From positions 1 to 24,781 of the forward strand of contig CAMJAO010000006.1 of NCBI GenBank assembly GCA_946403615.1: 24,781 nt of DNA. The letters are read 5' to 3'. The notes beneath the pieces were generated by a model. That model made no database searches. It was given only the letters and a program-made list of their open reading frames with translations, and had not been told where the DNA came from. Made by a program: the position numbers and the translations under genes. This DNA is from an uncultured Prevotellaceae bacterium (GTDB taxonomy: Bacteria; Bacteroidota; Bacteroidia; Bacteroidales; Bacteroidaceae). Shown here one piece after another: positions 7,442 to 14,359 of this stretch. Position 1 is the first letter of the stretch. Each line of letters begins with the position of its first letter.

Positions 7442-7503
7442 TCCTGACCCACCCCGAAAGAGGGAAGATTGTCTTCCTCGGATCTTCAGGGGGAGGGTCA
7501 GGA
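7442..7503 (-). terminator. Terminator of the yicC-gmk-nadD unit
   Basis: A 9-bp perfect stem (7442-7450 with 7495-7503) continues past one A-A mismatch into CCCC/GGGG (7452-7455 with 7490-7493) and contains an inner 6-bp hairpin (7463-7468 with 7472-7477, loop TTG). On the minus strand the stem is followed by CCGTTTTTATATAG, giving a T-tract, so it reads as an intrinsic terminator 5 bases after nadD. Confidence 0.7.
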
Positions 7504-7507
7504 TGGG

Positions 7508-8098
7508 TTATTTCTTATATACTTTTTGTTTGAGTAACACACGCTCTACCGATGTGGCAACCAATCCTGAGACCGACCTGCCCTCTTGCAGACGCTGGCG
7601 TATCTCAGTGCTGCTCACATCCATCGTCTCTGCATTCATAATCGACACGTTCGACGGCAATGTGTCAGGGTCGATTTCGTAATCTGAGCGCGGATAGATG
7701 GCGATGCGATAGTTTTTCAAAATATCATCGTGGCGATACCATTTGGGGAAGCGCTGCCAGTTGTCGCTGCCGATAAGCAAGACAAACTCACGGTCAGGAT
7801 AATCCTGACTCAACGCCTGCAGGGTGTTCCACGTGTATGACGGACGTGGCAGATGGAACTCATAGTCGGAAGCATTGAGCCGTTTGTACCGACGCAATGC
7901 CAATCGGGCCATTTCCAGTCTGATCTGCTCAGGAGCCAAATCGCTCTCTACTTTCAACGGATTTTGCGGTGACACCAGAAACCACACCTCGTCGAGGTGC
8001 AACGAGCGCAACAGTTGTCGCGCCAAATGCACGTGCCCTTTGTGGATGGGATTGAACGAACCGCCAAACAGGCCTGTTTTGATAGGCATATTATTCAT
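7508..8098 (-). CDS. nadD: Nicotinate-nucleotide adenylyltransferase
   Basis: Transfers AMP from ATP to nicotinate mononucleotide, making deamido-NAD in NAD biosynthesis. The 196-residue product carries GLFGGSFNPIHKGH at residues 9-22, with the nucleotidyltransferase HxGH motif at 19-22. It also has LIGSDNWQRFPKWYRHDDI in the middle and the late SSTEIRQRL (ISSTxIR-type) motif. The chosen ATG at 8098 overlaps the gmk stop by 8 bases, which suggests translational coupling; an ATG three codons later (8089) is also possible. Last gene of the yicC-gmk-nadD run. Confidence 0.96.
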   Translation of the reverse strand: MNNMPIKTGLFGGSFNPIHKGHVHLARQLLRSLHLDEVWFLVSPQNPLKVESDLAPEQIRLEMARLALRRYKRLNASDYEFHLPRPSYTWNTLQALSQDYPDREFVLLIGSDNWQRFPKWYRHDDILKNYRIAIYPRSDYEIDPDTLPSNVSIMNAETMDVSSTEIRQRLQEGRSVSGLVATSVERVLLKQKVYKK

Positions 8099-8663
8099 CT
8101 TCTAATAAAAATTCACGCACCATTTGCAGAGCCTCTGCTTTGGCTGTCTCCAAGTCATCATTGACCAACACACGGTCGAAACGGTCGGCAAACGTCAGTT
8201 CATAAGAAGCCTTCGACACGCGGTCTTCGATAACCTCGGGAGCATCTGTGCCACGTTTCTCCAATCTGCGCCGCAACTCCTCAATCGACGGTGGCTGTAT
8301 GAAGATGCCCAAGGCACGGTCGCCAAAATATTTCTTCAGGTTGCAACCGCCTTTCACATCCACATCGAAGACAACGTTCTGGCCTGCTGCCAACTGTTTC
8401 TCCACCTGCGATTTGAGCGTGCCGTAGAAGCGGTTCTCGTACACCTCCTCATACTCGAGAAACTCATCGCGCTCGATACGCTCACGAAATTCCTCGGACG
8501 AGATAAAGAAATAGTCCACACCGTCCTGCTCATTGCCACGAGGCGCACGACTGGTGCACGACACGCTGAACGCCAGCCGTAAATCGTCATGCTCCATCAA
8601 CGACTGGATAATCGTGCTCTTACCACTGCCACTGGGGGCAGATACTATGATTAGTTTTCCCAT
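8091..8663 (-). CDS. gmk: Guanylate kinase
   Basis: Phosphorylates GMP (and dGMP) to GDP using ATP. The 190-residue product begins MGKLIIVSAPSGSGKST, with the P-loop at residues 9-17. It is followed by the GMP-binding region FSVSCTSRAPRGNEQDGVDY and the conserved VDVKGGCNLKKYFGDRALGIFI segment. Length is normal. The start at 8663 was chosen because the in-frame upstream extension to 8768 only translates a 7-bp tandem array and intergenic DNA. It lies between yicC and nadD, a common Bacteroidota order, and overlaps nadD by 8 bases. Confidence 0.97.
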   Translation of the reverse strand: MGKLIIVSAPSGSGKSTIIQSLMEHDDLRLAFSVSCTSRAPRGNEQDGVDYFFISSEEFRERIERDEFLEYEEVYENRFYGTLKSQVEKQLAAGQNVVFDVDVKGGCNLKKYFGDRALGIFIQPPSIEELRRRLEKRGTDAPEVIEDRVSKASYELTFADRFDRVLVNDDLETAKAEALQMVREFLLEDE

Positions 8664-8669
8664 AATTAT

Positions 8670-8711
8670 GAATGACGAATGTTGAATTTTGAATGACGAA
8701 TATAGAATTGT
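8670..8711 (+). repeat. 7-bp tandem array, 6 units (GAATNNN type)
   Basis: Six heptamers in register: GAATGAC, GAATGTT, GAATTTT, GAATGAC, GAATATA, GAATTGT. The array ends 7 bases before the gmk ATG on the minus strand, so it covers the ribosome-binding region. Related AATT blocks spaced 7, 5 and 7 bases lie at 8767-8789 around the yicC stop. Confidence 0.75.
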
Positions 8712-8787
8712 CGCCGCACGAAGAAAAACTGAGCCCACACAGCCCCCCCTGAGAGGGAGTCGTATCAATTGTGAATTGAATTGTCAA

Positions 8788-9663
8788 TTACAAGGCATTC
8801 AGCACTTGTTCTTTGATTTGCTCCAACTCGTCTTTCATGCGCACCACGATGTTCTGCATCTCTGCATTATTGCTTTTCGAACCGGTGGTGTTGATTTCGC
8901 GCCCCATCTCCTGGGCAATGAAACCCAGCTTCTTGCCTTGAGCCTCTTCCTTCTCCATGGTGTCGCGGAAATACTTCAGGTGATTGGCCAAGCGCTGTTT
9001 CTCTTCGCTGATGTCGAGTTTCTCGATATAGTAAATCAATTCCTGCTCCATGCGGTTTTTGTCATAATCCACCTCTGGGATGGATTTGAGACCGTCGATG
9101 ATTTTCGCGCGTATTTTCTCCACACGCGACTTCTCATAAGGTTCAATCGACTGAAGGAGCGCTTCGATATTATTGATTTTCTCTTCAAATTTCTTTTGCA
9201 AGGCGGCCCCTTCCTGACGACGGAAATCTACCAATTGTGCCAGAGCCTGGCAAATGGCTTGACGGGCAGTGGCCCACTCCTCGTCGCACAGTTCCTCGGT
9301 GTCGGTTTTTGCTGTCACATCGGGCATACGGAGCAGCGTATAGAACCAGTCTGTCGGCTCAGGGATACCTGTCCGCTGGGCGATGTCCTTGATTTGGCGA
9401 TAATAGTTCTCCACTAATGCGCCGTTTACAGGGGTAGCATCCTGTACGGCATCTTTTTCCACCCAGAGGGAGAAATCGACCTTGCCGCGTATCAACTCCG
9501 AAGCAATCATCTGTCGTATCTCCATTTCCTTCTCACGGTAGAGCGGTGAGATGCGTGTGGAAAGGTCAAGCGATTTGCTGTTAAGCGACTTGATTTCCAC
9601 GTTGATTTTCTTTTCTTTATAAGTCACGACCACCTTGCCGTAACCCGTCATAGATTGTATCAT
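8788..9663 (-). CDS. yicC: YicC family protein (YicC/YloC endoribonuclease)
   Basis: A 291-residue protein of the YicC/YloC family. Members have been described as endoribonucleases that assist RNA turnover. It starts with the diagnostic MIQSMTGYGK and has the N-terminal core VEIKSLNSKSLDLSTRIS. The middle is a long charged helix rich in Glu and Lys. The conserved C-terminal (DUF1732) region reads KLGFIAQEMGREINTTGSKS, then the final KDELEQIKEQVLNAL helix. The start at 9663 is fixed by the MTGYG motif; the frame is open upstream to 9855, but that would cross the promoter and the divergent tsaB start. It leads yicC-gmk-nadD. Confidence 0.95.
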   Translation of the reverse strand: MIQSMTGYGKVVVTYKEKKINVEIKSLNSKSLDLSTRISPLYREKEMEIRQMIASELIRGKVDFSLWVEKDAVQDATPVNGALVENYYRQIKDIAQRTGIPEPTDWFYTLLRMPDVTAKTDTEELCDEEWATARQAICQALAQLVDFRRQEGAALQKKFEEKINNIEALLQSIEPYEKSRVEKIRAKIIDGLKSIPEVDYDKNRMEQELIYYIEKLDISEEKQRLANHLKYFRDTMEKEEAQGKKLGFIAQEMGREINTTGSKSNNAEMQNIVVRMKDELEQIKEQVLNAL

Positions 9664-9690
9664 ATTGGGAATGATATAAATAAATTCGTG

Positions 9691-9698
9691 CAAATGTA
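9691..9698 (-). promoter_or_regulatory. -7 promoter box for yicC-gmk-nadD
   Basis: Minus-strand TACATTTG (9691-9698) fits TAnnTTTG and lies 28 bases from the yicC ATG. The -33 region is T-rich (CTTTTTCC) without an exact TTTG. Confidence 0.55.
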
Positions 9699-9720
9699 CG
9701 CATTTTTGCGGAAAAAGCCG

Positions 9721-9728
9721 TAATTTTG
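9721..9728 (+). promoter_or_regulatory. -7 promoter box for the tsaB run
   Basis: TAATTTTG (9721-9728) fits TAnnTTTG and lies 33 bases before the tsaB ATG. It is divergent from the yicC promoter only 22 bases away, so the two may compete. No TTTG is found at the usual -33 spacing. Confidence 0.5.
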
Positions 9729-9760
9729 CACACAAAATTAAAAAAAAGGCATTATTCCGC

Positions 9761-10456
9761 ATGTCATGTATTCTCAATATTGATACGAGCACCGAGATAT
9801 GCTCTGTGGCGGTGAGTGTCGACGGAGCCTGCATCTGGCATGAAGAGGACACCACAGGTCAGCATCATGCTGAACGCTTGGGGTCATTTGTCGACGAGGC
9901 ACTCTCATTCATCGACAGCCATGCCATACCCTTAGATGACGTGGCTGTTAGCAGCGGACCAGGCTCTTATACGGGTCTTCGCATCGGTGTGTCGATGGCG
10001 AAAGGTATCTGTTATGGCCACGATGTGCCGCTGATAGCCGTGCCCACGCTTCAGTTGCTCACTGTGCCGGTATTGTTGCGTCATGATTTAGAAGACGACG
10101 CGCTGCTGTGCCCGATGATTGACGCCCGCCGCATGGAGGTTTATGCCGCCGTTTATGACCGTGCGCTGCGCGAGGTCCGCCCTACGCAGGCCGATATTGT
10201 CGACGGCGACACATATCGTGCTTTCCTCGACGAGCATCCTGTCTATTTCTTTGGCAACGGTGCCGCCAAATGTATGTCAGCCATAGCGCACCCCAACGCC
10301 CATCTCATCGAGGGCATCGTACCCAAAGCCAAATACATGTTCCCATTGGCAGAGAAGCGCATCGCCCTGGAACAATATGAGGATGTGGCTTATTTCGTGC
10401 CATACTATCTGAAAGATTTCGTGGCAGGGAAGAAAAAGCAAGAGGCGAGAGGCTAG
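9761..10456 (+). CDS. tsaB: tRNA threonylcarbamoyladenosine biosynthesis protein TsaB
   Basis: Partner of TsaD and TsaE in forming t6A at position 37 of ANN-reading tRNAs. It has an ASKHA fold but normally no catalytic activity of its own. The 231-residue product opens MSCILNIDTSTEICSVAVS, shows HHAERL near residue 35 and the family block SSGPGSYTGLRIGVSMAKG near residues 64-82, then IDARRMEVYAAVYD. The final residues KKKQEARG are encoded by the start of a 7-bp tandem array, so this tail is probably not conserved. First gene of the long plus-strand run, divergent from yicC. Confidence 0.95.
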   Translation: MSCILNIDTSTEICSVAVSVDGACIWHEEDTTGQHHAERLGSFVDEALSFIDSHAIPLDDVAVSSGPGSYTGLRIGVSMAKGICYGHDVPLIAVPTLQLLTVPVLLRHDLEDDALLCPMIDARRMEVYAAVYDRALREVRPTQADIVDGDTYRAFLDEHPVYFFGNGAAKCMSAIAHPNAHLIEGIVPKAKYMFPLAEKRIALEQYEDVAYFVPYYLKDFVAGKKKQEARG

Positions 10457-10508
10457 TAAGAAGCAAGAATTAAGAGGCAAGAAGCAAGAGGCAAGAGGCA
10501 AGAGATGT
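10442..10508 (+). repeat. 7-bp tandem array, ~9 units (GARGYAA type), entering tsaB
   Basis: GAGGCGA and GAGGCTA (10442-10455), a 4-base break, then GAAGCAA, GAATTAA, GAGGCAA, GAAGCAA, GAGGCAA, GAGGCAA and GAGATGT (10460-10508). The first units lie inside the tsaB coding sequence, and the TAG stop is formed within them. Confidence 0.8.
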
Positions 10509-10553
10509 GACGGATTCACTTGTGTTCTTCTCCGTAAGCAACGGTTCCGTCTC

Positions 10554-10589
10554 AATCCTCCCATTACTCCCATAGTTCCCATTACTCCC
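10554..10589 (+). repeat. 9-bp tandem array, 4 units (ATTACTCCC type)
   Basis: AATCCTCCC, ATTACTCCC, ATAGTTCCC, ATTACTCCC in perfect register, ending 26 bases before the DUF4290 ATG. It lies just downstream of a heptamer array in the same gap. Confidence 0.75.
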
Positions 10590-10615
10590 CAAAAAGAAAA
10601 AAACGACAAAAAAAT

Positions 10616-11221
10616 ATGAACATCGACGGATTAGATTATAACACCCAGCGCGAACAATTGCTGTTGCCGGAATACGGGCGCGAGGTACAGAAAATGATTA
10701 CTTACGCCATTGGTCTGCCTACCAAGGCTGAACGTCAGCGTTGCGCAGAGACCATCATTTCCATCATGCGCAGAATGACCCCGCAAAACCGTGAGGCTGC
10801 CGATTACCAGCAGAAATTGTGGGACCATCTGGCACTGATGAGTAACTTCCAACTCGACATCGACTACCCCTATGACGTGAAACAGGCGTTGGAAATCACC
10901 AAACGTCCCGAACCGCTGCCCTACCCCATGCAGCAAATCCCCGTGAGACACTACGGTAAAATGATGTTTGAGGTGTTTGAGAAACTCAAGACCATGCCCG
11001 AAGGTCCCGAGCGCGACGCTTTGGTGCGTGTGACAGCCAACCAGATGAAACGCGACCTGTATCAATGGAGCCACGGGTCAGCCGACGACGAGAAGGTGGC
11101 CGACGATTTGGCCCGTTTCACCGATGGTGTCATCCAGTTGGATTTGAAGACCTTCCGCTTTGAGAAGATGAGCGAGAAAGATTTTGTCGAGAAACAGCCA
11201 CGCGGTAAGAAAAGGAAATAA
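10616..11221 (+). CDS. DUF4290 family protein
   Basis: A 201-residue soluble, helical, charged protein of a family I recognise only as a domain of unknown function found in Bacteroidota. It opens MNIDGLDYNTQREQLLLPEY, typical of DUF4290, with YGREVQKMI and the HYGKMMFEVF segment near residue 115. The C-terminus is basic (PRGKKRK). No catalytic motif, signal peptide or membrane segment is visible. It sits 13 bases upstream of murA on the same strand, so co-transcription with murA is very likely; a link to peptidoglycan or ribosome work is only suggested by position. Confidence 0.88.
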   Translation: MNIDGLDYNTQREQLLLPEYGREVQKMITYAIGLPTKAERQRCAETIISIMRRMTPQNREAADYQQKLWDHLALMSNFQLDIDYPYDVKQALEITKRPEPLPYPMQQIPVRHYGKMMFEVFEKLKTMPEGPERDALVRVTANQMKRDLYQWSHGSADDEKVADDLARFTDGVIQLDLKTFRFEKMSEKDFVEKQPRGKKRK

Positions 11222-11234
11222 AGCAACACCCTAT

Positions 11235-12545
11235 ATGGAGTCATTCATCATCGAAGGCGGGCGACCGCTCAAAGGCGAAATCACCCCTCAGGGAGCCAAA
11301 AACGAAGCCCTCGAGGTGATCTGCGCCACTTTGCTCACTCATGAGCCTGTTACCATTAAGAACATCCCCGACATTCTGGATGTGAACAACCTCATCCTGC
11401 TGTTGAAAGAAATGGGAGTGAAAGTGAGCAAAAATGCGCCTGGAGAGTTTACCTTCCAAGCCGACGAGTTGCATCTCGACTATCTGGAGAGCGAGAAATT
11501 TGTCAAGAAATGCTCATCGCTTCGCGGCAGTGTGCTGACCATCGGTCCCTTATTGGCACGATTCCGCAAAGCCACGATAGCCAAACCCGGAGGTGACAAA
11601 ATCGGACGACGCCGACTCGACACCCACTTCCTCGGTTTCAAATACCTCGGAGCGGATTTCAAACGCGTCGAGGGACGGAATGTATTCCAACTTTCCGCCG
11701 AGAAACTGACGGGATGCCACATGCTCCTCGACGAGGCCTCAGTGACTGGTACCGCCAACATCATCATGGCTTCAGTTCTCGCTGAAGGCATTACCACTAT
11801 ATACAACGCCGCCTGTGAGCCATACATCCAGCAGTTGTGCGACATGCTTAACAACATGGGTGCGCATATCACTGGCATCGCTTCGAACCTGCTTACCATC
11901 GAAGGAGTGAAGGAGTTGCACGGAGCCGTGCACACTATCTTGCCCGACATGATTGAGGTAGGTTCGTTCATTGGCATGGCTGTGATGGTAGGCGACGGCA
12001 TACGCATCAAAAACGTGTCACTGCGCAACCTCGGCATCATACCCGACACTTTCCGTCGGTTAGGCGTCACCATACAGGAAGAAGGCGACGACCTGTTCAT
12101 CCCCCGTCATGACTCCTACCAAGTCGATTCATTCATCGATGGCAGCATCATGACCATCGCCGATGCGCCCTGGCCTGGACTCACTCCCGACCTGTTGTCT
12201 GTGCTGATAGTGGTGGCCACGCAGGCGGAGGGCAGTGTGCTCTTCCATCAGAAGATGTTTGAGAGCCGTCTCTTCTTCGTTGACAAACTGATTGACATGG
12301 GCGCGCAAATCATCCTTTGCGACCCGCACCGCGCCGTGGTCATCGGACACAACCATCATATCCGTCTCCGCGCAGGACGCATGACCAGCCCTGACATCCG
12401 CGCAGGTATCGCTTTGCTGATTGCCGCCTTGAGCGCCAACGGCACATCGCGCATTGACAACATCGCGCAGATTGACCGCGGCTACCAAGACATTGAGCGG
12501 CGACTGAATCTGTTGGGCGCCAATATCCAGCGCGTTGACAACTGA
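11235..12545 (+). CDS. murA: UDP-N-acetylglucosamine 1-carboxyvinyltransferase (Cys-to-Asp form)
   Basis: Catalyses the first committed step of peptidoglycan synthesis, moving enolpyruvate from PEP to UDP-GlcNAc in the cytoplasm. The 436-residue product starts MESFIIEGGRPLKGEITPQG with the conserved K22-N23 pair. The active-site loop reads KPGGDKIGRRRLDTHFLGF: residue 121 (GAC at 11595-11597) is Asp where E. coli has the fosfomycin-reactive Cys115. Later blocks ASVTGTANIIMASVLAEG and PDMIEVGSFIGMA are intact, so the enzyme should be active. The ATG at 11235 was chosen over the in-frame GTG-type start at 11184, which overlaps the DUF4290 gene. It lies 16 bases before rimM. Confidence 0.96.
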   Translation: MESFIIEGGRPLKGEITPQGAKNEALEVICATLLTHEPVTIKNIPDILDVNNLILLLKEMGVKVSKNAPGEFTFQADELHLDYLESEKFVKKCSSLRGSVLTIGPLLARFRKATIAKPGGDKIGRRRLDTHFLGFKYLGADFKRVEGRNVFQLSAEKLTGCHMLLDEASVTGTANIIMASVLAEGITTIYNAACEPYIQQLCDMLNNMGAHITGIASNLLTIEGVKELHGAVHTILPDMIEVGSFIGMAVMVGDGIRIKNVSLRNLGIIPDTFRRLGVTIQEEGDDLFIPRHDSYQVDSFIDGSIMTIADAPWPGLTPDLLSVLIVVATQAEGSVLFHQKMFESRLFFVDKLIDMGAQIILCDPHRAVVIGHNHHIRLRAGRMTSPDIRAGIALLIAALSANGTSRIDNIAQIDRGYQDIERRLNLLGANIQRVDN

Positions 12546-12561
12546 CCCTCAGCACGATATT

Positions 12562-13086
12562 ATGATCAGACAGGACGAGGTATATCGCATTGGGAAGATA
12601 GACAAGACCCACGGGGTGAAAGGCGAAGTGTCGATACATATCGACGACGACGTGTTCGACCGTGTCGATGCCGACTATCTGGTGCTCGACATCGACGGCA
12701 TTCTCGTGCCTTTCTATATGGAGGAATACCGTTTCCGCAGCGACGAGACTGTTCTAATGAAATTCTGTGACATCGACACAATGGAACAGGCTCGTGAACT
12801 GACGGGCGCTGACGTATATTTCCCGCGCAACCTGTCTGAGAATGACGAAGGTGGCTTATCATGGGCGGCTATCAACGGTTTCACCCTGAACGATCAACAG
12901 ACGGGCAAGACCGTGGGTACCATCACTGCCATTGACGACAGTACCATCAACACCCTGTTTGAGGTGGAGCGACCCGACGGAAGCAACATCCTCGTCCCGG
13001 CGGCAGAAGACCTCATTACCGATATTGATACTGACAAGCGAGTCATCACTATCGACATCCCTGAGGGGTTGCTTGACATCAACTAA
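12562..13086 (+). CDS. rimM: 16S rRNA processing/maturation protein RimM
   Basis: Assists maturation of the 30S head domain by binding S19. The 174-residue product begins MIRQDEVYRIGKIDKTHGVKGE, the RimM N-terminal beta-barrel motif. It continues with a PRC-barrel domain (about residues 95-170) ending VITIDIPEGLLDIN, the typical C-terminus. The ATG at 12562 was chosen; a TTG at 12535 would overlap murA and add nine unconserved residues. It is packed 16 bases after murA. In many bacteria rimM sits with trmD and rplS; here it is between murA and dxr. Confidence 0.94.
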   Translation: MIRQDEVYRIGKIDKTHGVKGEVSIHIDDDVFDRVDADYLVLDIDGILVPFYMEEYRFRSDETVLMKFCDIDTMEQARELTGADVYFPRNLSENDEGGLSWAAINGFTLNDQQTGKTVGTITAIDDSTINTLFEVERPDGSNILVPAAEDLITDIDTDKRVITIDIPEGLLDIN

Positions 13087-13089
13087 AAC

Positions 13090-13125
13090 CGGATTATTCG
13101 GATAACACGGAATCACCGGAAAAAA
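13090..13125 (+). repeat. 9-bp tandem array, 4 units (CGGANNANN type)
   Basis: CGGATTATT, CGGATAACA, CGGAATCAC, CGGAAAAAA in register, starting 3 bases after the rimM stop and ending 10 bases before the dxr ATG, so it covers the dxr translation-initiation region. Confidence 0.75.
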
Positions 13126-13135
13126 GAAAAAAAGA

Positions 13136-14317
13136 ATGAAAAAACAAATATGTATCTTAGGCTCGACAGGCTCTATCGGCACACAAGCCCTGCAAGTGAT
13201 TGAGGAGCATAGCGACCGTTTCGAGGCGTATTGCCTGACCGCCAACAACCGCTACGAACTGCTGGCTGAGCAGGCGCGGAAATTCCGTCCGGCGGCCGTG
13301 GTCATTGCCAATGAGCAGTATTATGAGCCATTGTGCCATCTGCTCGACGATTGCCCCGACATCAAAGTCTATGCCGGAGCAAAGGCGCTCGATGAAATAG
13401 TCACCGCCGACCCGATAGACATGGTGCTCACCGCCATGGTGGGTTTTGCGGGGCTCTCGCCCACCATCCATGCCATCAAAGCCAAGAAAAAGATTTGTCT
13501 GGCCAATAAAGAGACGTTGGTGGTGGCAGGTGAACTCATCTGCCGTTTGGCCATAGAGAACCACGCGCCCATCCTGCCAGTTGACAGCGAGCATTCCGCC
13601 ATCTTCCAATCCTTGGTTGGTGAGGAAGGCAACGAGATAGAGAAAATCCTGCTTACCGCGAGCGGAGGCCCCTTCCGCAAATTCACCATGGAGCAGTTGG
13701 CACATGTGACCAAGGCCGACGCCCTGCGCCATCCTACTTGGGACATGGGTGCGAAAATCACCATTGACAGTGCTACGATGATGAATAAGGGATTCGAGGT
13801 GATGGAGGCAAAATGGCTCTTCGGTGTGGAAGCCGACCGTATTCAGGTGCTGGTGCATCCGCAGTCGATTATCCACAGTGCCGTGCAATTCCGCGACGGA
13901 GCCGTCAAAGCACAATTGGGTGTCCCCGATATGCGCTTGCCCATCCAATATGCGTTCACCTTCCCCGAGCGGTTATCGCTCTCAGAGAAACGCCTCGACT
14001 GGTTTGCGCAGCCTTTGGAGTTTTTTGAGCCCGACTTGGAGAAATTCCGCTGTCTGGCACTTGCCTTTGAAGCCATCAGCCGCGGAGGCAATATGCCGTG
14101 TATCGTCAATGCCGCCAATGAGGTAGTTAACCGTGCCTTTCTCGAAGACCGCTGCACATTCCTGCAGATGGGCGAAATTATCGCCAAAACGATGGAAGCA
14201 GCCACCTTCGAGCCCTCACCCGACTATGACACCTATGTTGCCTCTGACGCCGAGGCCCGAAGAATCGCCGCAGAAATGCTATACGGAATATCCGGACAAT
14301 CCGGAATACCCGAATAA
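13136..14317 (+). CDS. dxr: 1-deoxy-D-xylulose 5-phosphate reductoisomerase
   Basis: Converts DXP to MEP with NADPH, the second step of the non-mevalonate isoprenoid pathway. The 393-residue product has the NADPH-binding GSTGSIGTQ at residues 9-17, the NKETLVVAG block, PVDSEHSAIFQ with the metal-binding Asp and Glu, SGGPFR, and KITIDSATMMNKGFEVMEA. All expected catalytic residues seem present. The last residues GISGQSGIPE are encoded by three in-frame copies of a 9-bp tandem repeat and are unlikely to be conserved. Co-directional with rimM and rseP. Confidence 0.97.
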   Translation: MKKQICILGSTGSIGTQALQVIEEHSDRFEAYCLTANNRYELLAEQARKFRPAAVVIANEQYYEPLCHLLDDCPDIKVYAGAKALDEIVTADPIDMVLTAMVGFAGLSPTIHAIKAKKKICLANKETLVVAGELICRLAIENHAPILPVDSEHSAIFQSLVGEEGNEIEKILLTASGGPFRKFTMEQLAHVTKADALRHPTWDMGAKITIDSATMMNKGFEVMEAKWLFGVEADRIQVLVHPQSIIHSAVQFRDGAVKAQLGVPDMRLPIQYAFTFPERLSLSEKRLDWFAQPLEFFEPDLEKFRCLALAFEAISRGGNMPCIVNAANEVVNRAFLEDRCTFLQMGEIIAKTMEAATFEPSPDYDTYVASDAEARRIAAEMLYGISGQSGIPE

Positions 14318-14319
14318 TT
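14284..14319 (+). repeat. 9-bp tandem array, 4 units (CGGANNANC type), inside the dxr 3' end
   Basis: CGGAATATC, CGGACAATC, CGGAATACC, then the diverged CGAATAATT. The units match the CGGA family found upstream of the same gene at 13090-13125. The dxr stop codon TAA lies in the fourth unit. Confidence 0.75.
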
Positions 14320-14355
14320 TTATTAATTTTATAGTTTTATAATTTTACATTTTTA
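14320..14355 (+). repeat. 9-bp tandem array of A/T type before rseP
   Basis: TTATTAATT, TTATAGTTT, TATAATTTT, ACATTTTTA continue the same 9-bp register directly from the CGGA array and end 4 bases before the rseP GTG. Low-complexity A/T makes the period less certain here. Confidence 0.5.
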
Positions 14356-14359
14356 TCAA

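Noticed and set aside
8664..8768. 35-residue N-terminal extension of guanylate kinase
   Set aside because: It translates the heptamer array and spacer DNA; guanylate kinases start just before the P-loop.
8740..8795. A second full heptamer array around the yicC stop
   Set aside because: AATT blocks are spaced 7, 5 and 7 bases, so the register breaks; noted only as related sequence.
9664..9855. 64-residue N-terminal extension of YicC
   Set aside because: It overlaps the divergent tsaB gene and both promoters; MIQSMTGYG is the family start.
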